From positions 806,001 through 870,000 of the forward strand of contig NZ_PGFA01000001.1 of assembly GCF_002797555.1 (NCBI RefSeq): a stretch of 64,000 nt of DNA, given 5' to 3'. How positions within the stretch are numbered: position 1 is the first letter of the stretch; every line of letters begins with the position of its first letter. Under the pieces are notes generated by a model, which was given only the letters and a program-made list of their open reading frames with translations, made no database searches and was not told the DNA's origin. A program made the position numbers and the translations under genes. The DNA comes from Hymenobacter chitinivorans DSM 11115 (GTDB lineage Bacteria > Bacteroidota > Bacteroidia > Cytophagales > Hymenobacteraceae). Below, in pieces: positions 1 through 8,109 of this stretch.

Positions 1-84
1 GGCAGTGGGCATAACGGGCAGGGAAGTATTGCTAAACCTACCAGTAAACTCTGATTCCGGCAAGGAATTCCGGGCCGGGACCAT
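1..84 (-). CDS. Partial CDS running off the window edge, unknown product
   Basis: An open frame starts with ATG at 84 on the minus strand and stays open for 28 codons to the first base of the window. It begins 21 bp after the stop of the adaptor-like gene upstream, so it would be the next gene of that operon. The visible N-terminus (MVPARNSLPESEF) is polar with no signal peptide. Too little is present to name a family. HlyD-type adaptors are often followed by a transporter, outer-membrane or glycosyltransferase gene, which is only a guess here. Confidence 0.35.
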   Translation of the reverse strand, partial: MVPARNSLPESEFTGRFSNTSLPVMPTA

Positions 85-105
85 GCGCCGCGCCAGGGCC
101 AATGC

Positions 106-753
106 CTACTTCTGCACCTCGGCCACCGTCGCGGCGGCCCCGGCCGGGTTGGCGGCTACGCTCAGGGCGGTGCCCACGGCCGCGCCAGCCACGGATTTGC
201 GCAGCTGCAGCTGGAGCTCGGGCTTGGCAGTAGTGCCACCCCAGCCCGTGACTTTGCCACGCACCGGTGCGCCCAGCGTGTTGGCCAGGGTTACCTGCAC
301 ACTGTCGCCGGGGTGGAGCTGCTGGGCGGCGGCTGGGTGCAGGCGCACCAGCGGGCGGGTCTGGTCAGTGAGGGTGGTCAGGGGCGTTTGGGGCGTGAGG
401 ACCTCGCCCACCTGGGCCTGGGCCCGGGCCAGCACCCCGTCGTGCGGGGCGTTGAGGTAGGTAATGGCGTTGGAGGAACGCACCCGCAGCTTGGCCAGCA
501 CCTGGCCCCGGCGCACGTACTGCCCCTCGTAGAAATAGCTTTCCACCAGCACGCTGGGCGCGGTGGCCACAATGGGGCTGGCCACGAAGCTCACCAGGCG
601 GCTAACCGTTTGGGGAGCCGCCTTTAGCACGACCCGGCCCGCGGGCCGGGCTGCCGTGGTACCGGCAAAATACGAAGCCTGGGAGCGGACCTGGGCCAGG
701 GCCGAATTCAGGGTGAAAAGGGTAAGCAGGGCAGCGGGTACCAGAAATTTCAT
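106..753 (-). CDS. Secreted biotin/lipoyl-like (HlyD-type) adaptor protein
   Basis: The product has 215 residues with an N-terminal signal peptide ending near SALAQ. Residues about 50-115 look like a barrel-sandwich lipoyl-type hybrid domain: a strand-turn with YVRRGQVLAKL, then NAPHDGVLARAQAQVGEVL. Residues about 130-200 (VRLHPAAAQQLHPGDSVQV) resemble the beta-barrel part of periplasmic adaptors. It lacks the long coiled-coil hairpin of full RND or MacA adaptors, which usually have 350 or more residues, so it is a short adaptor of export or polysaccharide systems. It probably sits in the periplasm. The downstream partner is cut off by the window. Between this gene and fabG (754-1084) I see only the fabG terminator. 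Confidence 0.7.
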   Translation of the reverse strand: MKFLVPAALLTLFTLNSALAQVRSQASYFAGTTAARPAGRVVLKAAPQTVSRLVSFVASPIVATAPSVLVESYFYEGQYVRRGQVLAKLRVRSSNAITYLNAPHDGVLARAQAQVGEVLTPQTPLTTLTDQTRPLVRLHPAAAQQLHPGDSVQVTLANTLGAPVRGKVTGWGGTTAKPELQLQLRKSVAGAAVGTALSVAANPAGAAATVAEVQK

Positions 754-1016
754 GGCGGGGGCGTCGGCGCACGTGGTTCTTGGCCCCGGCGCACGGCCGG
801 GCCCGCAAAGGGCGCTAAGACAGTAAGGAAGGGGGAAGGCGAAGAGGCGCGTTACGCCAATCAGATAAGCAGACGGGTGAGGCCCCGGTTTATTTTACGG
901 CCGGGCGCTTTTTTGTGAAACAGCCGCGCGGCAAGGATAATAACCGCCCGGCACTCCGGATGTTCGGCCGCCTCTAATATGTCAGCCGAAAAGCCGGGCA
1001 GAACCACCCTGAAACG

Positions 1017-1048
1017 CAAAACAGCGCGAAGCCGAAGCTCCGCGCTGT
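1017..1048 (-). terminator. Intrinsic terminator of fabG
   Basis: Read on the minus strand, ACAGCGCG pairs with CGCGCTGT across an inner GAGC/GCTT stem with a TTCG loop, and a short T run follows. It lies 37 bp after the fabG stop. Confidence 0.7.
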
Positions 1049-1084
1049 GTATACTGCGTTCTGAAGTAAGGGTTGCCGCCCGGC

Positions 1085-1834
1085 CTAGGTCAGCATGCCG
1101 CCATCCACCTGCAGCACTTGGCCGCTGATGTAGCTGCTGTCGTCGGAGGCCAAAAAAGCGGTGGCTTTGGCCACGTCTTCGGGGGTGCCGCCGCGCTTGA
1201 GCGGAATGGCCTTGCGCCACTCGTCCACCACTTTCTGGTCCAGCTCGCCGGTCATTTCGGTTTCGATGAAGCCCGGGGCAATGGCGTTGCAGCGGATGTT
1301 GCGCGAGCCCAGCTCCAGGGCCACCGACTTGGTAAAGCCAATGATACCCGCTTTGGAGGCGGCGTAGTTGGCCTGTCCGGCGTTGCCCTTGATGCCCACC
1401 ACCGAGGTCATGTTGATAATGCTGCCGGCTTTGGCGCGCATCATCGGCTTGGTGGCGGCCTTGGTCAGGTTGAACACCGACTTCAGATTGACGGCCAGCA
1501 CCTGGTCCCACTGCTGCTCGCTCATGCGCATCAGCAGGCCGTCCATAGTGATGCCGGCGTTGTTTACGAGGATGTCCAGCTTGCCGAACTCGGCCACCAC
1601 GTCTTCCACCAGCTTCTCGGCCTGGGCGTAGTCGGAGGCGTCGGAGCGGAAGCCTTTGATTTTGGTGCCGTGGGCGGCCAGCTCCTGTTCCAGCTGCTGG
1701 CCTTTCTCCACGCTGGAGAGGTAGGTGAATGCCACATTAGCCCCAAGCTGGGCGAAATGCGCCGCAATGGCGCGGCCAATTCCTTTGGAAGCACCCGTAA
1801 TAAGGGCCACTTTTCCGTCGAGCAGTTTCGTCAT
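1085..1834 (-). CDS. fabG: 3-oxoacyl-[acyl-carrier-protein] reductase
   Basis: FabG is the NADPH-dependent reductase of the first reduction step in cytosolic fatty-acid elongation. The 249-residue product has the full short-chain dehydrogenase signature: cofactor motif TGASKGIG near residue 14, NNAG near 90, a catalytic Ser in NMTSVVG, YAASK (Tyr/Lys pair) near 156, and the C-terminal QVLQVDGGM typical of FabG. The length matches the family. I chose ATG 1834 (MTKLLDGKVALITG) because the upstream in-frame extension is repeat-containing intergenic DNA. A TATCTTCG box ends only 4 nt before this ATG. The gene is divergent from the FAD reductase. Confidence 0.95.
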   Translation of the reverse strand: MTKLLDGKVALITGASKGIGRAIAAHFAQLGANVAFTYLSSVEKGQQLEQELAAHGTKIKGFRSDASDYAQAEKLVEDVVAEFGKLDILVNNAGITMDGLLMRMSEQQWDQVLAVNLKSVFNLTKAATKPMMRAKAGSIINMTSVVGIKGNAGQANYAASKAGIIGFTKSVALELGSRNIRCNAIAPGFIETEMTGELDQKVVDEWRKAIPLKRGGTPEDVAKATAFLASDDSSYISGQVLQVDGGMLT

Positions 1835-1852
1835 GCGGCGAAGATAGGGTTC

Positions 1853-1889
1853 TAGTTGGTAGTTGGTAGTTGTCAGTTGGTAGTTTTTG
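1853..1889. repeat. AGTTGGT-type short tandem repeat
   Basis: This is a run of AGTTGGT / TAGTTG units just upstream of fabG. It belongs to the same low-complexity family as the repeats at 3551-3587 and 16190-16289. Confidence 0.6.
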
Positions 1890-2095
1890 CTGGCCACTAG
1901 CCTAGGCGGGCCGCCAAATTTCACTCCGTCAGAGGACCCGGTGAAGCCGTGGGAAGGGCCCGTGCGCCCCACCAAGCAGACCAGCTGGAGAATAGCGCAG
2001 CACCGCGTAAAGCCAGCATTAAGTCCCATCTTCGTACCCAGTTTAGGCCGCTGAACAGCCTAGTAACTGACAACTACCAACGAACGACTACTAAG

Positions 2096-3340
2096 ATGCG
2101 CCAGGTCGATATCTGTATTCTGGGGGCCGGGCCGGGCGGCGCAACCGCCGCGCTCCACCTGGCCAATGCGGGCCAGCGGGTGCTGCTGCTGGACAAAGCC
2201 GTGTTCCCGCGCGACAAAATCTGCGGCGACGCGCTCAGTGGCAAGGTGCTCAGCGAGCTGCGCCGCCTGGGTTCCGAGCTGCCGGCCCGCCTTTCGGCCT
2301 CGGCGGCGCAGGTGCCGTCCTGGGGTATCGACTTTTTTGCTCCCAACGGGCAGCGCCTGGGCGTGCCTTTCCAGCCCCGCTACGATACGGCCGTGGATGC
2401 CGCCGCCGGCCACGTCATGAAGCGCCTCGACTTCGACAACTTCCTGGTGGAGGAAGTGCGCCGGCGGCCCGAAATCGAGCTGGTAGAAGGCCTGGACGTG
2501 GCCCCGCCCGAGCGCACCCCCGACGGCCGCTGGCTCTTGCGTACGGCGGCCGGCGCGGAAATAGCCGCCGCGCGGCTGCTGCTCGTGGCCAACGGCGCCC
2601 AGTCGGCTTTTGCCCGCCAGATTGCCGGCCACGCCCTGGAGCCCGAGCACCACTGCGCCGGGGTGCGGGCCTACTACGAAGGCGTGACGGGCCTGAGCCC
2701 CGACAACTTCATCGAGCTGCACTTCATCCAGGATTTTCTGCCCGGCTACCTCTGGGTTTTTCCCTTGCCCAACGGGCAGGCCAACGTGGGCGCGGGCATG
2801 CTGACCAAGGCCGTATCGGCCAAAAAAGTAAACCTGCGGGAGCGGATGACCGAAATGCTCGAAACCCACCCCGCCCTGAAAGACCGGTTTCGGGGCGCCA
2901 CGCGCCTGGGGCCCATCAAGGGCTTCGGCTTGCCGCTGGGCTCGAAGCGGCGGGTTATTTCCGGGGCCGGCTACCTGCTGCTCGGCGACGCGGCCTCCCT
3001 GATTGACCCCTTCAGCGGGGAAGGCATCAGCCACGCCATGGTCAGCGGGCGGCACGCCGCCGACTGGGCCGCCCGCGCCCTGGCTGCCAACGACACCTCG
3101 GCCGGCTTCCTGCGCCAGTACGACGCGGCCGTGTACCGCCGCCTGGGCCAGGAACTGCGCCTGAGCCACTGGCTGCAGCGGCTGCTGCAGTTTCCCAGCC
3201 TGTTCAACTTCGTGGCCAACCGCGCCGCCAACAACCCTACGCTGGCCGAAACCATTTCCGGCATGTTCCTCGACCTGGACCTGCGGGAGCGGCTGCGCCA
3301 GCCCAGCTTCTATCTGAAGCTGCTCTTTGGGGGGAAGTAG
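2096..3340 (+). CDS. FAD-dependent geranylgeranyl-reductase-family oxidoreductase
   Basis: The product has 414 residues. The N-terminal dinucleotide motif ILGAGPGGATAA and a following acidic residue in LLLDK bind FAD. FPRDKICGDALSG is the typical second motif of the geranylgeranyl reductase / halogenase-like family, and LLLGDAASLIDPFSGEGI near residue 300 is the FAD-binding GD box. These enzymes reduce isoprenoid chains or act as related flavoprotein dehydrogenases; the substrate cannot be told from sequence. ATG 2096 puts the Rossmann motif at residue 8, while the longer upstream frame crosses intergenic repeat DNA. It is transcribed divergently from fabG, and the two could share a lipid role (inference). 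Confidence 0.85.
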   Translation: MRQVDICILGAGPGGATAALHLANAGQRVLLLDKAVFPRDKICGDALSGKVLSELRRLGSELPARLSASAAQVPSWGIDFFAPNGQRLGVPFQPRYDTAVDAAAGHVMKRLDFDNFLVEEVRRRPEIELVEGLDVAPPERTPDGRWLLRTAAGAEIAAARLLLVANGAQSAFARQIAGHALEPEHHCAGVRAYYEGVTGLSPDNFIELHFIQDFLPGYLWVFPLPNGQANVGAGMLTKAVSAKKVNLRERMTEMLETHPALKDRFRGATRLGPIKGFGLPLGSKRRVISGAGYLLLGDAASLIDPFSGEGISHAMVSGRHAADWAARALAANDTSAGFLRQYDAAVYRRLGQELRLSHWLQRLLQFPSLFNFVANRAANNPTLAETISGMFLDLDLRERLRQPSFYLKLLFGGK

Positions 3341-3378
3341 TCTTAGTTGCTGGTTATTAGTAGTCAGTTGTTAGGCAG

Positions 3379-3545
3379 TCTGTCATCCTGAACGCAGTGA
3401 AGGACCTTCCTCACCTCAGTGACAAGGCGCATTAAACGCAAAAAGCCCTTTTCCACCGGCGTGGTAAAGGGCTTTTGCACGTTGGCACTACCTATAGTGG
3501 GGTAGGCGAGGAAGGTCCTTCGGCTGTGCCTCAGGAGGACAGAAC
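3379..3545. repeat. REP-like inverted-repeat element
   Basis: The element begins GTCATCCTGAACGCAGTG and ends as an imperfect inverse. Perfect 13-bp inverted arms lie at 3400-3412 (AAGGACCTTCCTC) and 3508-3520 (GAGGAAGGTCCTT). A terminator hairpin lies between the arms. It sits between convergent genes and resembles the elements at 13181 and 45092. Confidence 0.6.
3440..3476. terminator. Bidirectional terminator between convergent genes
   Basis: AAAAGCCCTTT-CCAC pairs with GTGG-AAAGGGCTTTT across a short CGGC loop. A and T runs on both sides let it serve the FAD reductase (plus) and the TPR gene (minus). Confidence 0.8.
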
Positions 3546-3550
3546 ACCTG

Positions 3551-3587
3551 ACAACTAACAACCAACAACCAACAACCAACAACTAAC
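3551..3587. repeat. ACAACCA/ACAACTA heptamer repeat
   Basis: Five or more tandem 7-bp units (ACAACCA or ACAACTA) directly abut the 3' end of the TPR gene. They are the reverse complement of the TTGTTGG/TTGTTAG units seen elsewhere in the window. Confidence 0.75.
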
Positions 3588-3589
3588 AC

Positions 3590-4354
3590 CTACTCTTTCC
3601 CGGCGTAGCGGCGCAGGCTGCGATTAGCTTCGGGGTTGAGCTTGGCGGCAGCTTCCAGGTCGGCTTTGGCCTCGGCCGGCTTATTGATGGACGAGTAGCT
3701 GATGCCGCGGTACTCCCAGGCGTCGGCGTAGGTGCTGTCGATGGTAATGGCCTTGGTGAAGTCGGGAATGGCACCCTTGAAGTTGAAGAGCTGCATTTTG
3801 GCCGCGCCCCGCCCGAAGTAGGCTTCCTTATCGTCGGGGCGGTACTTAATGGCCTTGGTAAAGTCGCTGATGGCGGGCGTGTACTCCTTGAGCTTGAGGC
3901 GGGTCAGGCCGCGACTGTAGTAAGCCTCGGCACTGGTTGGCTTCAGGCGCAGGGCCGCGTTATAATCCACCAGGGCCTCGCGGTAATCTTTCAGGTGGCT
4001 TTTGGCCTTGGCACGCAGCAGCAGAGCCTCGGCATCTTTGGGTTTGGTCTTCAAGGCCAGGTCGGCCGTGCGAATATCGGCCTTGTAGTCGGCGTTGCTC
4101 TTGCGGGCGGCCGGTTCCACCACGGGCGCAGTCGTAGGAGCGGGGCTGGTGGCCGCCAGGGTCGTGGGCACCGCCGCCGAAGTGCTGGCCGAAGCCGCCG
4201 GCTCGGCTGGCGCCGTGGGCACCCGCGGGGCCGAAACCTCAGTGGCCGTGGCCCGGCCGGAGCCTGGCTTGTCCTTTTCGGCGGTGGAAGCGCACTGGGT
4301 GCTAAGCAGAACCGTAGCGGCGCCTAACGCAACGTGGAGTATGCGGTTTGTCAT
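3590..4354 (-). CDS. TPR-repeat envelope protein
   Basis: The product has 254 residues. An N-terminal hydrophobic segment ends at LLSTQCAST; the Cys could be lipidated, although the lipobox is atypical. An Ala/Pro/Thr-rich linker follows (about 30-85). Residues about 90-245 form four to five tetratricopeptide repeats, e.g. ALRLKPTSAEAYYSRGLTRL and AIKYRPDDKEAYFGRGAAKM. TPRs are helical protein-interaction scaffolds and no enzymatic site is seen. It is a tandem paralogue of the gene at 4537-5187 and shares the sequence KTKPKDAEALLLRAKAK / KTSPKDVEALLSRAQAR. It is likely periplasm-facing. Confidence 0.8.
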   Translation of the reverse strand: MTNRILHVALGAATVLLSTQCASTAEKDKPGSGRATATEVSAPRVPTAPAEPAASASTSAAVPTTLAATSPAPTTAPVVEPAARKSNADYKADIRTADLALKTKPKDAEALLLRAKAKSHLKDYREALVDYNAALRLKPTSAEAYYSRGLTRLKLKEYTPAISDFTKAIKYRPDDKEAYFGRGAAKMQLFNFKGAIPDFTKAITIDSTYADAWEYRGISYSSINKPAEAKADLEAAAKLNPEANRSLRRYAGKE

Positions 4355-4481
4355 TTTGTAAAAAGCAGATAGTCAGAAGAAACTTGCCGGGCCATAGAAC
4401 TTTGAGCCATTGCCTCATGGGGCTTGCCGGGCGCTCAGCGTGTAGACGTGCCGGGGCGGGAGAGGTTGTGCTTTTAGACAA

Positions 4482-4514
4482 AAAAAAGCACCCCAACCGC
4501 TGGGGTTGGGGTGC
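4482..4514 (-). terminator. Intrinsic terminator of the upstream TPR gene
   Basis: On the minus strand GCACCCCAACC pairs with GGTTGGGGTGC over a short loop and is followed by seven T. It lies 22 bp after the stop of the 4537-5187 gene. Confidence 0.85.
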
Positions 4515-4536
4515 TGCTGCGGGCGGCGCGGCGGCG

Positions 4537-5187
4537 CTACTTGGAGGGGCGGTAACGCTTCAGGGTTTTGGCGGCTGCCGGATTGAGCTCGGCGGCTTTT
4601 TCCAGGTCCTGCACGGCGCGGGCGTCCTGGCCCGCGTGGGAGTAGCACACGCCGCGGTACTCGTAGGCGTCGGCGTTATCCGGCTCCTGCTCAATGATGG
4701 CGGCAAAGTCCGGAATGGCCGCTTTAAAGTTCAGGGCCTTCATTTTGGCTACTCCGCGGTACAGCAGGCAGTTCTTGTTCTTGGGGTCGTACTTCAGAGC
4801 CTTGCTGAAGTCGGCAATGGCCGGTTGCAGCTTCTCGGCGCGCAGGTTGGCCGTACCCCGTAGGTAGTACCATTCGGCGTTGGCCGGCTGCAGGCGCAGC
4901 AACACGTTGTAGTCGGCCACGGCCTCTTCGAAGTCTTTCAGCTCCACGCGGGCCTGGGCCCGGCTCAGCAGGGCCTCCACGTCCTTGGGACTGGTTTTGA
5001 GGGTGGCGTCGGCCGCTTTGATGCGGGCCTTGTATTCGCTGTTGGGCAGATGCTTAACCGGAGCCGCCACCACTGCTGGGTTGCTGTTGACGGCTATCAG
5101 GTTGGCTGCATTCGGGGCCGCTAGCTGGGCGTAGGCCGGGGCCAAGGATAAGGAGCTGAAAATCAGCAGGGCGTAATAACGTTTCAT
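4537..5187 (-). CDS. Secreted TPR-repeat protein
   Basis: The product has 216 residues with a clear signal peptide (MKRYYALLIFSSLSLAPAYA-Q). About four TPRs fill residues 50-210, e.g. LLRLQPANAEWYYLRGTANL and ALKYDPKNKNCLLYRGVAKM. ATG 5187 was chosen because it starts at the signal peptide; the longer open frame upstream is the intergenic region shared with lpdA. The gene is transcribed toward its paralogue at 3590-4354 but has its own terminator between them, so the pair is probably not one operon. Role unknown. Confidence 0.82.
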   Translation of the reverse strand: MKRYYALLIFSSLSLAPAYAQLAAPNAANLIAVNSNPAVVAAPVKHLPNSEYKARIKAADATLKTSPKDVEALLSRAQARVELKDFEEAVADYNVLLRLQPANAEWYYLRGTANLRAEKLQPAIADFSKALKYDPKNKNCLLYRGVAKMKALNFKAAIPDFAAIIEQEPDNADAYEYRGVCYSHAGQDARAVQDLEKAAELNPAAAKTLKRYRPSK

Positions 5188-5423
5188 CAGGTAGCTTGGT
5201 TGTGGAGTAGAGGATGGAGCTAGTGGGCGAAAAAGACGCTGCGTAGTCGTGCCGAAGCCTGGCCTGTGCCCCGCCGTGTCAGAGTGCGGCAAGACGGATT
5301 CGCTCCTTATCTTTACCGCACCATCCCCGGCTGTTGCAGGCCCGATGGCAGATTCATTCGTTACCACAAAAGAGTTGTTTTCCTGGTAAGGATAAAACAA
5401 TTCTTTATAAAACACAAACTAAT

Positions 5424-6818
5424 ATGGCATTGCAATACGACCTGGTCGTTATCGGCAGCGGCCCCGGAGGCTACGTGGCTGCTATTCGGGCTTCCCAGCT
5501 CGGCTTGAAAGTAGGCGTGGTAGAGCGCGAGTCGCTCGGCGGAATCTGCCTCAACTGGGGCTGCATCCCCACCAAGGCCCTGCTGAAAACGGCCCAGGTG
5601 TATGAGTACCTCCAGCACGCCCAGGACTACGGTCTGACGGTGGGCGAGAAGGGCTTCGACTTCGAGGCCGTCATCAAGCGCAGCCGCGGCGTGGCCGATG
5701 GCATGAGCAAAGGCATCAACTTCCTCTTCAAGAAGAACAAGATTGAAACCGTGTCGGGCGTGGGCAAGCTGCTGGCCCCGGGCAAGGTGGAAGTAACCAA
5801 AGAAGACGGCTCGAAGGAAACCGTCGAAGCCAAGCACATCATTCTGGCCACCGGAGCCCGCTCGCGCGAGCTGCCCGCGTTGCCGATTGACGGCCAGAAA
5901 ATAATCGGCTACCGCCAGGCCATGGTACTGCCCGCCCTGCCCAAGAAAATGGTCGTGGTGGGCTCGGGTGCCATCGGCGTCGAGTTTGCCTACTTCTACC
6001 GCACCATGGGCACCGAGGTAACGCTGGTGGAATACCTGCCCCGCATCGTGCCCGTGGAAGACGAAGAAGTGTCGCGGCAGATGGAGAAGTCGTTCAAGAA
6101 AATCGGCATTGAGGTCATGACCTCGGCCGAGGTAACGAAGGTGGACACCAGCGGCGCGGGCTGCAACGTGACCATCAAAACGGCCAAGGGCGACCAGCAG
6201 ATTGCCTGCGACGTGGTGCTGAGCGCCGCCGGCGTGGTTACCAACCTCGAAAACCTGGGCCTCGAAGAGCTGGGCATCAAGGTGGAAAAGGGCCGCGTCA
6301 TCGTCGACGACTACTACCAGACCAATGTGCCCGGCATCTACGCCATCGGCGACATCGTGCCCGGCCCGGCGCTGGCCCACGTGGCTTCGGCCGAGGGTAT
6401 CATCTGCGTCGAGCAGATTACCGGCCACCACCCCGAGCCGCTCAACTACCAGAACATTCCCGGCTGCACCTATGCCCAGCCCGAAATTGCCTCGGTGGGC
6501 CTCACCGAGAAAGAAGCCCGCGACAAAGGCTTCGACGTGCTGGTGGGCAAGTTCCCGTTCTCGGCCTCAGGCAAGGCTTCGGCCGCCGGCGCCAAAGACG
6601 GCTTCGTGAAGGTTATCTTCGACAAGAAGTACGGCGAGTGGCTCGGCGCCCACATGATTGGCTCCAACGTGACGGAAATGATTGCCGAGGTAGTCGTAGC
6701 CCGCAAGCTCGAAACCACCGGCCACGAAATCATCAAGTCGGTGCACCCGCACCCCACCATGTCGGAAGCCGTGATGGAAGCCGCCGCCGCTGCTTACGGG
6801 GAGGTAATTCACCTGTAA
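5424..6818 (+). CDS. lpdA: Dihydrolipoyl dehydrogenase (E3)
   Basis: E3 reoxidises dihydrolipoamide of the 2-oxoacid dehydrogenase and glycine-cleavage complexes using NAD+. The 464-residue product shows GSGPGGYVAAIRA (FAD), the redox disulfide GGICLNWGCIPTK near residue 40, an NAD-binding GSGAIGVEFAYFY near 180, GDIVPGPALAHVA (second FAD site), and the C-terminal HPHPTMSEAVMEA with the catalytic His-Glu pair. The length is typical. ATG 5424 places the FAD motif at residue 8. It is divergent from the TPR gene, with a strong terminator 25 bp after the stop. No E1/E2 genes are near. Confidence 0.96.
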   Translation: MALQYDLVVIGSGPGGYVAAIRASQLGLKVGVVERESLGGICLNWGCIPTKALLKTAQVYEYLQHAQDYGLTVGEKGFDFEAVIKRSRGVADGMSKGINFLFKKNKIETVSGVGKLLAPGKVEVTKEDGSKETVEAKHIILATGARSRELPALPIDGQKIIGYRQAMVLPALPKKMVVVGSGAIGVEFAYFYRTMGTEVTLVEYLPRIVPVEDEEVSRQMEKSFKKIGIEVMTSAEVTKVDTSGAGCNVTIKTAKGDQQIACDVVLSAAGVVTNLENLGLEELGIKVEKGRVIVDDYYQTNVPGIYAIGDIVPGPALAHVASAEGIICVEQITGHHPEPLNYQNIPGCTYAQPEIASVGLTEKEARDKGFDVLVGKFPFSASGKASAAGAKDGFVKVIFDKKYGEWLGAHMIGSNVTEMIAEVVVARKLETTGHEIIKSVHPHPTMSEAVMEAAAAAYGEVIHL

Positions 6819-6841
6819 GGTTATCGGCTTTTCAGAATAAC

Positions 6842-6880
6842 AAAAAAGGCCCGCTGCAGTAGTGCAGCGGGCCTTTTTGG
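6842..6880. terminator. Bidirectional terminator after lpdA
   Basis: AAAAAGGCCCGCTGCA pairs with TGCAGCGGGCCTTTTT over GTAG. It separates lpdA from the convergent membrane-protein gene. Confidence 0.9.
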
Positions 6881-6923
6881 GTTTACAGCAAGTTGGCAAG
6901 CAGCGGGTAGCAAGCTCGGACGG

Positions 6924-7460
6924 CTACTTTTTGGTCATGTAATAAAACTCCCGCTCCAATTCGTGCTTCATCTTGCTTACCCCGCGGCGCATGATGAAAT
7001 ACGGAATACCAAGCATAAATGAAGCGTGGAGAAAGATGAACGGCAGGGCTACGAACGTCTGGCTACCATTTCTGCTTGCCGAGAAGAGAAAGCCGATCAG
7101 GAAGATGGCATAGAATACCAGGATGAAGCCGAAAAACGGAATCATCAAGCCCGAGAAGCCATTTATTTCGGTGGCAATAACGACGTTTTGCTCCTGCTGG
7201 GTGAAGCGCCCTTCGGCAACGGCCAGGCTCATGTTGGCATCAAAAAACTTCCTTTTCCGCTTGATCTTGAAGCCGTCGGAGTAAACGTGGCCGCGGTACT
7301 CGTTTTTGCTGGACGAAAACATGTCGAAAGCGCCGGAGAAGATGCCCGTGTCGCCCTCATCAACCGAATTTTGAAATCTGGCTACGAATTCCGCCTGTTG
7401 GATAGGAACTTCGGTCGTGAAATAGTCGACGAGCTTGAGCTTGGTAAGGATATCCTTCAT
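6924..7460 (-). CDS. Hypothetical two-TM membrane protein
   Basis: The product has 178 residues. The soluble N-terminal part (about 1-95) includes a basic patch SDGFKIKRKRKFF followed by alternating strands, suggestive of a PH-like fold but unproven. Two hydrophobic helices follow: FFGFILVFYAIFLIGFLF and a second near residues 135-155 (FVALPFIFLHASFML). The C-terminus is charged. ATG 7460 is preferred over the upstream in-frame start because the extension has no recognisable structure. I do not recognise the family. It is the last gene of a minus-strand run of hypotheticals and is convergent with lpdA. Confidence 0.65.
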   Translation of the reverse strand: MKDILTKLKLVDYFTTEVPIQQAEFVARFQNSVDEGDTGIFSGAFDMFSSSKNEYRGHVYSDGFKIKRKRKFFDANMSLAVAEGRFTQQEQNVVIATEINGFSGLMIPFFGFILVFYAIFLIGFLFSASRNGSQTFVALPFIFLHASFMLGIPYFIMRRGVSKMKHELEREFYYMTKK

Positions 7461-7597
7461 AAATGCGGCGCGGAGTAGAAATTCTGGCTTATGGGTTGAG
7501 CCGCGAAGGTAAGCAACTCGGGCCGGGTACTGGGGTTGGTTTAGTCTTAGCCCAGTGCTCACCGTGCAGTCAGTGTCGCTGCCAGCGGCCCCGGTAG

Positions 7598-8041
7598 CTA
7601 GCCGAAAATCCAGCCAGCAATAGTTCGTAGGCCATTGACAATACCCACCACCAGGCCAATAAGCAGAATAAAAACGCCGCCTTGCAAGGCGTAGGTCATC
7701 AGTGTATCGAGCAGCGTGGAGGATACCGTGGGCGTGGGCAGGGGCGCCGGCCGGTCGGCCAGCGGCTCGATGTACTGCACAAATACGTCCCCGTCGAGCC
7801 AGCTGTCTTCCACTTCGTCCTCGAAGGGAATTATCGTCTGGGTTTCGTGGGCCAGGGTTTCATCCACCTGGGCGGCAGCACTTAGAAGCTTGGCGGCAAA
7901 AAGCTGTAAGCCCTGCTTGTTGGCTCGGATGCAGCTTTCGTCGGGTCCGCCGCCGTACTGAAAAATGCCGAAATAAGCCTCCTGTGGGGATGTTTCGGCG
8001 GTCAACCGGACGGTAAAGTCGGTAATTTCTTCGGGCGTCAT
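7598..8041 (-). CDS. Hypothetical protein with C-terminal membrane anchor
   Basis: The product has 147 residues. The N-terminal half contains ESCIRANKQGLQLFAAKLL, a pattern reminiscent of small proteins grouped with Imm32-type immunity domains (family memory, not verified). A Pro-rich linker near residue 100 leads to one C-terminal transmembrane helix (GGVFILLIGLVVGIVNGL). No toxin gene is visible beside it, so an immunity role is not supported by context. It is likely a tail-anchored inner-membrane protein. Confidence 0.6.
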   Translation of the reverse strand: MTPEEITDFTVRLTAETSPQEAYFGIFQYGGGPDESCIRANKQGLQLFAAKLLSAAAQVDETLAHETQTIIPFEDEVEDSWLDGDVFVQYIEPLADRPAPLPTPTVSSTLLDTLMTYALQGGVFILLIGLVVGIVNGLRTIAGWIFG

Positions 8042-8109
8042 CAGCTGGGCTGGTTAGGGTAGTGGCAGCCCCATGCCGGCCCTATTGCGAAGGACTGAGC
8101 CGCCGGCTG

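Noticed and set aside
861..1511. Minus-strand open frame of 216 codons overlapping fabG
   Set aside because: It is an alternative frame of fabG with low-complexity Gly/Gln/Arg composition and no domain; fabG clearly codes.
3364..3582. 72-codon minus-strand frame between the reductase and TPR genes
   Set aside because: It consists of the heptamer repeat, the REP-like arms and the terminator stem translated; composition is not protein-like.
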